Of a DNA stretch of 9,710 bases, positions 1-5,340 are shown one piece after another (the first letter of the stretch is position 1; every line of letters begins with the position of its first letter). The notes under the pieces were generated by a model. The model saw only the letters and a list, made by a program, of their open reading frames with translations, had not been told where the DNA came from and did no database searches. The position numbers were made by a program, and so were the translations under genes. Where the stretch lies: contig URMC01000068.1 of assembly GCA_900548735.1 (NCBI GenBank), positions 1 through 9,710 of the forward strand. The letters run 5' to 3'. The stretch is from an uncultured Eubacteriales bacterium (GTDB lineage Bacteria > Bacillota > Clostridia > Oscillospirales > CAG-272).

Positions 1-384
1 TTTTCGGTAGCTGATGCCAGACTTTCGTTGTGTGCGCCCAACTGACTCTGCAAGCCGCACCGCAGGTGCCGCCAGCCCGTTCAGCCCCCGTCGAAGACGG
101 TGTCCGCAGGTGCCCCCCTTTAAATCCCCTAAAAGCTTTTCGGTAGCTGATGCCAGACTTTCGTTGTGTGCGCCCAACTGACTCTGCAAGCCGCACCGCA
201 GGTGCCGCCAGCCCGTTCAGCCCCCGTCGAAGACGGTGTCCGCAGGTGCCCCCCTTTAAATCCCCTAAAAGCTTTTCGGTAGCTGATGCCAGACTTTCGT
301 TGTGTGCGCCCAACTGACTCTGCAAGCCGCACCGCAGGTGCCGCCAGCCGTTCAGCCCCGCCGCAGGCGGCGCAGGGTCCCCGC
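1..384. repeat. Tandem array of a 136-bp noncoding repeat (2 identical copies plus 1 diverged)
   Basis: Units start at 1, 137 and 273 with the same first bases (TTTTCGGTAGCTGATGCC). Copies 1 and 2 are identical over all 136 bases. Copy 3 matches for about 76 bases, then diverges from about 349 and fades out near 384. Each full unit holds a short hairpin GCACC-GCA-GGTGC, a second hairpin CCGTC-GAA-GACGG (88-100 in copy 1), and the palindrome AAAAGCTTTT at its end. The 11-mer CCGCAGGTGCC occurs twice per unit. In copy 3 the second hairpin becomes CCGCC-GCA-GGCGG (358-370), so pairing is kept while the bases change. A 136-base period is not a multiple of three, so any reading frame through the array shifts at each copy; this argues against coding. 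The array begins at the window edge and may continue to the left. Function unknown. Confidence 0.9.
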
Positions 385-394
385 GTTGTTTCCC

Positions 395-423
395 TTGACA
401 CCCCGTGGGAAATGTGCTATACT
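395..423 (+). promoter_or_regulatory. Sigma-A promoter of the alarmone synthetase gene
   Basis: The -35 box TTGACA (395-400) is perfect consensus. It is followed by a 17-bp spacer and the -10 box TATACT (418-423), which is preceded by TG one base upstream (extended -10). The predicted start of transcription is near 430, giving a leader of about 100 nt. The leader contains a small CGCGC/GCGCG hairpin at 497-510 ahead of the ribosome binding site. Confidence 0.85.
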
Positions 424-427
424 GAAA

Positions 428-447
428 ATAGCGAAATATAGCGAAAT
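428..447. repeat. Perfect 10-bp tandem duplication at the predicted transcription start
   Basis: ATAGCGAAAT occurs twice back to back (428-437, 438-447), just downstream of the -10 box. Ten bases is about one helical turn, so a protein bound to both copies would contact one face of the DNA. It could be an operator or simply a slippage duplication. Confidence 0.7.
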
Positions 448-531
448 GCGCGCCCAAACGCGTACCGAACACATGCCACAATAACGCTACTTCTCCCGCG
501 CAACGGCGCGCCCGTACCCCAAGGAGGAATC

Positions 532-1302
532 ATGGAAGAAAAAGAAACCGAACCCGGCACCGCACCGGTACCGGAAGAAAAATTGCTGACCCGCATTGCT
601 CCGGCACTGCTTGACCCCCGGCAGACAAAACTGAAAGATTATGTTCCTGCCGATCTTTCTGTGGAAGAAGCCATGAACGTATTCCGCCGCAATCTGATCG
701 GCTGGCGCCGCCTTTACACTTATTATAACTGCGCCATGCTGGAGGTGGAAACCAAATTCAAGGTGCTGAATGAGCAATTCTCGCTTCAATATGACCGCAA
801 CCCCATCGAGGCAATCAAAACGCGTGTCAAATCCGTGGAAAGCATTGCGGCAAAGATGATGCGCAAACACCTGCCGCTGGATCTGCAAAGCGTGGAGGAA
901 AGCATTTCCGATGTTGCCGGCGTGCGGATCATTTGCTCCTTTTTGGATGACATTTATTTGCTTGCCGATTGCCTGACAGGTCAGGATGACATCACTCTGC
1001 TTTGCACCAAAGATTACATCAAACACCCCAAGGATAATGGCTATCGCGGGCTTCACCTGATTGTGGAGGTGCCGATCTTTTTACAAAACGAAAAGCGCCC
1101 GATGAAGGTGGAGGTGCAGTTCCGTACCATCGCCATGGACTGCTGGGCGAGTTTGGAGCATAAACTGCGGTATAAGAAAAATCTGAGTGAACATGTGGTT
1201 GCTTCCGTGGATGCGGAGTTGCAGAATTGCGCCGCGCTTACCGCCGCGCTGGATGAAAAAATGCAGGGCATCCGCCAGCGCATTGATCGTGAAAATTCCT
1301 GA
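532..1302 (+). CDS. relQ: Small alarmone synthetase, GTP pyrophosphokinase family (RelQ-like)
   Basis: The 256-residue product resembles the single-domain RelA/SpoT synthetases of Gram-positive bacteria, which transfer pyrophosphate from ATP to GTP or GDP to make (p)ppGpp in the cytoplasm. Visible landmarks are RNPIEAIKTRVK (89-100), DVAGVRIICSF (127-137), DYIKHPKDNGYRGLHL (161-176), which corresponds to the Y-x-S/G-x-H substrate-binding stretch, and VEVQFRTIAMDCWASLEHKLRY (193-214), the E-x-Q-x-R-T and W-A-x-x-E-H signature of the synthetase fold. There is no HD hydrolase domain and no TGS or ACT domain, so it should only synthesise. The N-terminus (about 1-45) is charged, Pro-rich and longer than in typical RelQ proteins. 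The start is fixed by AAGGAGG at 521-527. The gene has its own promoter and terminator, so it is monocistronic. RelP-type is the alternative; the motif wording favours RelQ. Confidence 0.9.
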   Translation: MEEKETEPGTAPVPEEKLLTRIAPALLDPRQTKLKDYVPADLSVEEAMNVFRRNLIGWRRLYTYYNCAMLEVETKFKVLNEQFSLQYDRNPIEAIKTRVKSVESIAAKMMRKHLPLDLQSVEESISDVAGVRIICSFLDDIYLLADCLTGQDDITLLCTKDYIKHPKDNGYRGLHLIVEVPIFLQNEKRPMKVEVQFRTIAMDCWASLEHKLRYKKNLSEHVVASVDAELQNCAALTAALDEKMQGIRQRIDRENS

Positions 1303-1313
1303 ACAAATGATAG

Positions 1314-1348
1314 GCACCCCGAAAGTAACTCTTTCGGGGTGCTTTTTT
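1314..1348 (+). terminator. Rho-independent terminator of the alarmone synthetase gene
   Basis: A perfect 12-bp stem (GCACCCCGAAAG at 1314-1325, CTTTCGGGGTGC at 1331-1342) with a 5-nt loop is followed directly by six T. It lies 11 bases after the stop codon. There is no T-run on the opposite strand, so it acts on the plus strand only. Confidence 0.95.
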
Positions 1349-1615
1349 GAAAATGTGGAAGAATACACGGGAATGTCGAACAAAAAATGAAAATGTTTGT
1401 AAATGTAAATGGAAAGATGAAAATGAAAAGTTGGAAAATAATATCACAAGTTTGGAAATGGCGAAAAATGGGCGGGGAAACAGGATGAAACTCCTCCGGT
1501 CACCGCCCCGCCTGTGTTCTGCTCTTTTTTCCGCAAAAACCGCCGCCGGGAAATGCTTCCCGGCGGCGGTTTTACGGTATGAGGAAAAATCTTAGTTTTC
1601 GGATATTCTTTGATG
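1349..1615. other. Intergenic gap without a supported gene
   Basis: Between the synthetase terminator and the regulator gene there is no credible coding sequence. An open frame at 1347-1595 (plus) would start inside the terminator region, lacks a ribosome binding site and has no recognisable protein features. The first part (about 1349-1470) is A-rich and purine-rich, with many short AAATG/GAAAATG-like words, and contrasts with the GC-rich genes around it. The second part holds GGCGGGG (1471-1477) that can pair with CCCCGCC (1506-1512), then the strong hairpin at 1536-1573. Confidence 0.6.
1536..1573. terminator. Strong 17-bp hairpin, terminator-like on both strands
   Basis: Perfect inverted repeat of 17 bp (AAAACCGCCGCCGGGAA at 1536-1552 and its complement at 1557-1573) around the 4-nt loop ATGC. 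The stem is very GC-rich and ends in A/T runs (AAAAA on the left, TTTT on the right), so either strand gives a GC stem followed by U residues. It could back up termination of the minus-strand regulator gene or insulate the gap from the left. Confidence 0.7.
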
Positions 1616-1649
1616 AAAAAAGCCATTGCCCCGCAAGGCGGGGTCTGCT
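1616..1649 (-). terminator. Rho-independent terminator of the AraC-family gene
   Basis: Read on the minus strand just after the stop codon, a 6-bp core CCCCGC-CTT-GCGGGG (1643-1629) is enclosed by an outer AGC/GCT pairing (1649-1647 with 1623-1621) and followed by a run of T (1621-1616). The interior loop makes it a medium-strength terminator; the hairpin at 1536-1573 lies further downstream. Confidence 0.7.
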
Positions 1650-1654
1650 ATAAT
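1626..1654 (+). promoter_or_regulatory. Possible antisense promoter at the 3' end of the AraC-family gene
   Basis: TTGCCC (1626-1631), a 17-bp spacer and a perfect TATAAT (1649-1654) point rightward into the regulator gene from its 3' end. The -35 matches only four of six positions, and the spacer coincides with the terminator hairpin, so the match may be chance. Confidence 0.3.
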
Positions 1655-2481
1655 CAGGATGTACGGTGCTTCCGGAAGTCCAGCGGGGTAAGCCCCGTCA
1701 TCCGCCGGAAGAACGCGTAAAAATAGTATTCCGAGGAGATGCCGACCCGCGCGGCAATCTCACTGACCGGCAGTGCGGTGGTCTCCAGCAGTTGCTTGGC
1801 GTGTGCCAGCCGCAGGTCGTTGACCGCCTGATGCAGGGTCTGCCCTACGGAGGCGGTAAAATCCCGGTCGAGCTTGGCGCGGCTGACATGAAAGTGCGCC
1901 GCAATTTTTTCCGCCGTCAGCTCCGCCGCCGAATTTTCATAGAGATATTGCAGCACGTGAGGAATGTAGCTTTCCGCCCCTTCAAAGTGGATTCGCTGTG
2001 CCTCGGGCGAGAGCCGCGGCAGCCGGCAGAGAAGCCGCGCCAGCAAAAGGGCGCGTTCGGCTTCCGGCACAGCGTCCTCAAACAGTGCGGGCAGGTCTTC
2101 GGCAAGCGTGCCCGCGGCGGCGGGCGACAGGGGATACAGGCAATTCATTCCTTCCTCAAAGAGCGCGCGGGGGAGGATCCGCTCTCCGAAGGCGCCTTTG
2201 AACTCTTCATTAAAATAAACAATATAGCGCTCAAACCGTTCCGTTTCGGCGCCGGGGGACATGGCGTGGATGGAAAACGGTGCGGTCAGTACCACGGCGG
2301 GTGTATCAAGCCTTACCTTGCCGGTGCCGAGCACGATCTCCTGCAAAAGGGTATCTTTGCAGAAATACAGCTCAAAGTGTGGGTGATAGTCATGATGGTC
2401 GGGCGCGTGCTCCGCGGTGGTTTTGCGGTAGGTGGCAAGCATTTGCCCCGCCGGGATCCGGTCACGGAAAAAGTATTTCAT
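1654..2481 (-). CDS. AraC-family transcriptional regulator
   Basis: The 275-residue protein has the usual AraC layout. The N-terminal half looks like a cupin-type sensing domain, with the DYHPHFELYF stretch (31-40) typical of the effector pocket in sugar-responsive members. The C-terminal DNA-binding domain spans about 172-275 with two helix-turn-helix units: LTAEKIAAHFHVSRAKLDRDF (188-208) and PVSEIAARVGISSEYYFYAF (238-257), ending in the family-typical FRRMTGLTPLDFRK (258-271). The start is supported by AAGGGGGG upstream on the minus strand at the right distance. It is divergent from the aldolase/dehydrogenase operon with only 68 bases between starts, so its likely job is to activate that operon (and perhaps control itself) in response to a sugar acid or related ligand. 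The ligand cannot be read from the sequence. Confidence 0.92.
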   Translation of the reverse strand: MKYFFRDRIPAGQMLATYRKTTAEHAPDHHDYHPHFELYFCKDTLLQEIVLGTGKVRLDTPAVVLTAPFSIHAMSPGAETERFERYIVYFNEEFKGAFGERILPRALFEEGMNCLYPLSPAAAGTLAEDLPALFEDAVPEAERALLLARLLCRLPRLSPEAQRIHFEGAESYIPHVLQYLYENSAAELTAEKIAAHFHVSRAKLDRDFTASVGQTLHQAVNDLRLAHAKQLLETTALPVSEIAARVGISSEYYFYAFFRRMTGLTPLDFRKHRTS

Positions 2482-2503
2482 CCAATCCCCCCTTTTCCAT
2501 TCA

Positions 2504-2532
2504 AATATAACATAACCCTACAAAAAATGCAA
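2504..2532 (-). promoter_or_regulatory. Promoter of the AraC-family gene
   Basis: On the minus strand, TTGCAT (2532-2527), a 17-bp spacer and TATATT (2509-2504) form a reasonable sigma-A promoter 22 bases before the regulator start codon. Its -35 lies inside the leader of the divergent aldolase gene. Confidence 0.6.
2506..2511 (+). promoter_or_regulatory. Candidate -10 element of the aldolase operon, no -35
   Basis: TATAAC (2506-2511) is a five-of-six match to the -10 consensus, placed 38 bases before the aldolase start. The -35 position (about 2482-2488) reads CCAATC-like and has no resemblance to TTGACA. A promoter with only a -10 is what an activator-dependent, AraC-controlled operon would be expected to have. 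It overlaps the -10 of the divergent regulator. Confidence 0.4.
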
Positions 2533-2549
2533 GCAAAAAGGAGAAAGCA

Positions 2550-3206
2550 ATGGTAACCAGAGAAGAAGTAATTGCGGCGGTAAACGAGCAACGCATTATC
2601 GTGATTGCACGCGGTTTTGCCATCGAGGAGCTGATTCCGGCGGCGGAGGCGATGTATGCGGGCGGCTTCCGGCTGATGGAGGTGACCTATGACGCAAAGG
2701 GGAACCCCTCGGACGAAGAAATCGCGGAGCGTATCGGGGTGCTGGCACGGCATTTTGCCGGGCGGATGTACATCGGTGCCGGAACGGTGCTGACGGCAAA
2801 GCAGGTGGAACTTACGCACCGCGCAGGCGGGCAGTTTATCATTTCACCCGACAGCAGTGAAGAAGTCATCCGCAAAACAAGGGAATTGGAGATGGTGTCT
2901 ATCCCCGGCGCCTTTACCGCAACGGAGGCGACCACTGCGTGCCGCTACGGGGCGGATTTCATTAAAATTTTCCCCAACTCGGAGGTGAAGCCCTCCTATA
3001 TCAAGGCGCTTACCGTGCCGCTTTCCCACATTCCTTTTCTTGCAGTTGGCGGGGTCACACCCGAAAACGCCGCGGAGTATCTGGCGGCGGGTGCCGCGGG
3101 AATCGGCGTGGCATCCGGCATCCTGGATAAGAAACTGGTACGCGCGGGGGATTATGCCGGGATCACCGAAAAAGCCCGCCGTTATGTGTCGATTGTAAAG
3201 GGGTAA
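2550..3206 (+). CDS. eda: KDPG/KHG-type class I aldolase
   Basis: The 218-residue product is a complete member of the 2-keto-3-deoxy-6-phosphogluconate / 4-hydroxy-2-oxoglutarate aldolase family, which splits such 2-keto acids into pyruvate plus an aldehyde by a Schiff-base mechanism. Seen in the sequence are the acid/base glutamate in LMEVTY (Glu44), the phosphate/substrate loop GAGTVLT (76-82), FIISPD (96-101), IPGAFTATEA (118-127, matching the P-G-x-x-T-P-T-E motif), the Schiff-base lysine in DFIKIFP (Lys139) and the C-terminal phosphate-binding VGGVTPEN (166-173). The length is usual for the family. AAGGAG (2538-2543), six bases before ATG, fixes the start. It is the first gene of an operon, with the next gene 4 bases away. 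No 2-keto-3-deoxygluconate kinase or sugar-acid dehydratase is present here, so the natural substrate is uncertain; KDPG is only the family default. Confidence 0.9.
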   Translation: MVTREEVIAAVNEQRIIVIARGFAIEELIPAAEAMYAGGFRLMEVTYDAKGNPSDEEIAERIGVLARHFAGRMYIGAGTVLTAKQVELTHRAGGQFIISPDSSEEVIRKTRELEMVSIPGAFTATEATTACRYGADFIKIFPNSEVKPSYIKALTVPLSHIPFLAVGGVTPENAAEYLAAGAAGIGVASGILDKKLVRAGDYAGITEKARRYVSIVKG

Positions 3207-3210
3207 GAAG

Positions 3211-4308
3211 ATGGCAACCAAATCAAAGGTGGTAGAACAATCGTTCCGCTTCGGATGCGGGCGGTATATTCAGGAATCGGGCGCGCTGTCGCGTGCCGGG
3301 GAGGAAGCCGTGCGCCTTGGCGCGCACCGCGCCCTGTTGATCGGGGGCAAGCCCGCACTTTCCTTGGCGGGTGATACATTGCGGGCAAGCCTGAAAAACG
3401 CCGGAGTATCTTGCAAAACCGTAGAGTACCATGGGTTTTGCAACCGGGAGGAGGCGGCACGCCTTGCCGCGCTTGCGCTTGAGGAAGGCTGTGAGCTGAT
3501 TCTTGCCGTGGGCGGCGGTAATCTTTGCGATCTCGGCAAACTGATTGCGGCAAATGCAGGCTTGCGCGTGATCACCGTTCCCACTTCCAGCGCCACCTGT
3601 GCCGCCACCACGCCTCTGAGCGTGACCTACACGGCGGAGTATCAGGCGGCTGGCACAGTGCATCACACAAGAGAAGTGGATGCGGTGCTGGCAGATATGG
3701 ACATCCTTTGCAGACAGCCGGAGCGCCTGTTTGCCGCCGGAGTGTATGACGCGCTTGCCAAAAAGATCGAGATCGAACAGCGGTTGCAGGGAAAAGAAGA
3801 TTCCGAAATCGACGTGGGGCTTTCCGCTTCCTTTGCACTGGCAAAGTACACGTACGAGAGAATGAACGCGCTCTTTGGCGCGGCATGTGAGGAGTTGCGG
3901 CAAAAGGAGCCGGGCAAAGCACTGTACGATATGATTTTTTTGTCGGTTGCCGCTACCGGGGTCATCAGCGGAATGGCGCGCGGCTCCAATCAGTGCGCCA
4001 TTGCGCATAAGGTCTACGAAGGGTGCCGCACGCTGTACTCCGAAGAGGTGCGGGAGAAACTGCACGGGGAACTGGTTGCCGTGGGGGTGATTGCACAGCT
4101 GTATTATAATGGGGAAGAAACCGCCGCGGCGGACTTCCGGAAAGGGCTGATCGGGCACGGGCTGCCGTTTGACCTGCCGACGCTTGGCGTCAAAGAAAAG
4201 GACGCGGCGGACGCGCTGTACCGGTATATCCTGCCCACCAGTGCCATGGCGGGAACGGGGGATGCCGAAAAAGAGCGGTTGCGTGCGGCGCTTGCCCTCA
4301 TCGGTTAA
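3211..4308 (+). CDS. Iron-containing alcohol dehydrogenase family protein (GldA/HcxA-like)
   Basis: The 365-residue protein has the group III metal-dependent dehydrogenase plan: an N-terminal dinucleotide-binding domain with VGGGNLCDLGK (100-110), then TVPTSSATCAATTPLSVTYT (122-141), and a helical metal-binding domain. The likely metal ligands are Asp180 (GVYDALA), His266 (CAIAHKVY) and His285 (KLHGELVAVG), all present. The wording around PTSSATCAATTPLSV recalls the glycerol dehydrogenase / hydroxycarboxylate dehydrogenase (HcxA, YbdH) branch, which acts on glycerol-like diols or 2-oxo acids with NAD(P)H; the exact substrate is an inference. Only 4 bases separate it from the aldolase stop codon, so the two are probably translationally coupled; the ribosome binding site (AAGGGG-like) overlaps the end of the aldolase gene. 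The context suggests it oxidises or reduces the aldolase substrate or product. Confidence 0.88.
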   Translation: MATKSKVVEQSFRFGCGRYIQESGALSRAGEEAVRLGAHRALLIGGKPALSLAGDTLRASLKNAGVSCKTVEYHGFCNREEAARLAALALEEGCELILAVGGGNLCDLGKLIAANAGLRVITVPTSSATCAATTPLSVTYTAEYQAAGTVHHTREVDAVLADMDILCRQPERLFAAGVYDALAKKIEIEQRLQGKEDSEIDVGLSASFALAKYTYERMNALFGAACEELRQKEPGKALYDMIFLSVAATGVISGMARGSNQCAIAHKVYEGCRTLYSEEVREKLHGELVAVGVIAQLYYNGEETAAADFRKGLIGHGLPFDLPTLGVKEKDAADALYRYILPTSAMAGTGDAEKERLRAALALIG

Positions 4309-4330
4309 AAAACGAAAAATCTCGGAAAAA

Positions 4331-4358
4331 CGGACAAATAGACGGGAATTGTCATAAT
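4331..4358 (+). promoter_or_regulatory. Weak candidate promoter of the DUF11 gene
   Basis: CGGACA (4331-4336, matching the GACA half of the -35) and CATAAT (4353-4358) are 16 bp apart. Transcription would begin near 4365, right at the hairpin that starts at 4367. The overlapping alternative TAATAT (4355-4360) is equally possible as a -10. Confidence 0.35.
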
Positions 4359-4366
4359 ATGTTATA

Positions 4367-4399
4367 GGGGGGCAGGCAGACGGTGCTCCCCCTTATTTT
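4367..4399 (+). terminator. Hairpin after the aldolase/dehydrogenase operon, terminator or 5' leader hairpin
   Basis: GGGGGGCA (4367-4374) pairs with TGCTCCCC (4384-4391), with one G-T wobble, around a 9-nt loop, followed by CTTATTTT. It is a plausible terminator for the upstream operon. If the DUF11 promoter lies at about 4331-4358, the same hairpin would sit at the very 5' end of the DUF11 mRNA instead. Confidence 0.55.
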
Positions 4400-4417
4400 C
4401 AGGAAAGGACAGTATTT

Positions 4418-5239
4418 ATGGCAATTCTTCAGAATCAGGGGACCGTGGTCTATACCCCCGCCGGGGGAGCGCGCACCACTGTGATCTCCAATACCACCAA
4501 TACCGAGGTGGAAATCAGTTATTCGCTTTCTGTCAGCCATGCGGCGTATCCCGTGACCTATACGGCGGGTGCCGAGATCCTTTATACCACTTTACTGCGC
4601 AATACGGGCAGCGGCACGTATTTTCTGCCGGAGATCGTTTCCGATCTCGGTGGCGGAAAACTCAATTACGTGACCGACAGTGCCGTGGCATATCTGGATG
4701 ACGGCACAAATCTGGTGCCGCTTGTCGCAACGGCGGAAATCGCGGGCGGCACGGCAACCTTCCGCTTTGGCGATGCCACCCTTCCGGGCGGCACGCAGAT
4801 TTTGCTTCTTTACCGTGCAACGGTCGGCACCCCCGGCGGAGACATTGTTTCTACCGTGACCGGCAGTGGTCATGAGGGCTCCGCCACGGGCACCGTGGAT
4901 ACCGCAACCGACAGCGCCACCATCACCGAGACCCCGCTGACGGTGGTTAAAAGCGCGCCGGAGTCCGCCGAGGTCGGCGAAACGATCAGTTATCGCTTCA
5001 CACTGACCAACAATTCCGCGGGCACCATCGCCTTTGACAACCTCTCGGATCAGTTGCCCGCAAACTTCAGTTTCACCGGGGTCACCTTAACGGTGGCAGG
5101 CACCGCAGTGGCGCTGACCGAAGGCACGGACTATACCGTGAGCACCGGCAACCTCTTTACACTCTCTCCCGTCACCCCGCCGAGCATTCCCGAGGGCGGC
5201 ACCGCCATCCTCACGCTGACCGGCGTGGTAACTGCTTAA
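4418..5239 (+). CDS. DUF11-domain beta-sandwich repeat protein, no signal peptide
   Basis: The 273-residue protein is rich in Thr, Gly, Ser, Ala and Val, and contains no Cys and no Trp. Residues about 174-220 (LTVVKSAPESAEVGETISYR onward, then TLTNNSAG and DQLPANFSF) are a clear DUF11 domain, an Ig-like module common in cell-surface and matrix proteins. Residues about 36-170 look like an earlier, diverged copy, and the N-terminus (LQNQGTVVYTPAGG) matches a family I know from Clostridia whose members start directly with an N-Q-x-T-x-x-Y segment. No signal peptide, transmembrane helix, LPXTG sortase motif or dockerin is visible, so its export route and location are unclear. The start is set by AGGAAAGGA (4401-4409). 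It is a single gene with its own terminator. A structural or surface-associated role is inferred from the domain only. Confidence 0.8.
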   Translation: MAILQNQGTVVYTPAGGARTTVISNTTNTEVEISYSLSVSHAAYPVTYTAGAEILYTTLLRNTGSGTYFLPEIVSDLGGGKLNYVTDSAVAYLDDGTNLVPLVATAEIAGGTATFRFGDATLPGGTQILLLYRATVGTPGGDIVSTVTGSGHEGSATGTVDTATDSATITETPLTVVKSAPESAEVGETISYRFTLTNNSAGTIAFDNLSDQLPANFSFTGVTLTVAGTAVALTEGTDYTVSTGNLFTLSPVTPPSIPEGGTAILTLTGVVTA

Positions 5240-5247
5240 ATTTAAGG

Positions 5248-5290
5248 ATAACAACATCCCGACAGATAAAATCTGCCGGGATGTTGTTAT
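5248..5290. terminator. Long bidirectional terminator between convergent genes
   Basis: ATAACAACATCCCG (5248-5261) pairs with CGGGATGTTGTTAT (5277-5290). After one A/C mismatch the pairing continues as CAGAT/ATCTG around an AAA loop, giving about 19 paired bases. The flanks are TTATTT on the plus side and T/A-rich on the minus side. It separates the DUF11 gene (plus) from the convergent zinc-ribbon gene (minus) and probably ends both transcripts. Confidence 0.85.
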
Positions 5291-5340
5291 TTACGGGGGA
5301 ACCGGGAATTTGCCCGTGCGAAATCAGGAGAACAGGGCTT

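Noticed and set aside
1..384. Repeat array as a CRISPR
   Set aside because: The units are 136 bp and directly adjacent, with no variable spacers, and no cas genes are present.
129..401. Minus-strand open frame of 90 residues across the 136-bp repeats
   Set aside because: The repeat period is not a multiple of three, so the same DNA is read in different frames in successive copies, and no ribosome binding site is evident. It is an accidental open frame in noncoding repeats.
487..1056. Minus-strand open frame of 189 residues opposite the alarmone synthetase
   Set aside because: It mirrors a gene with clear family motifs, has His/Phe-rich antisense-type composition and no recognisable domain.
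1347..1595. Plus-strand open frame of 82 residues in the gap
   Set aside because: It begins right at the terminator T-run, has no ribosome binding site, runs through the strong hairpin at 1536-1573 and shows no protein-like features.
1666..2556. Plus-strand open frame of 296 residues opposite the AraC-family gene
   Set aside because: The minus strand encodes an intact AraC protein with both helix-turn-helix units; the plus frame is its shadow.
3223..4158. Minus-strand open frame of 311 residues opposite the dehydrogenase
   Set aside because: The plus strand carries the dehydrogenase with all metal ligands; the minus frame has no family motifs.
4309..4417. Possible riboswitch ahead of the DUF11 gene
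   Set aside because: Only one simple hairpin is present in about 110 bases, with no multi-helix architecture or recognisable conserved core.
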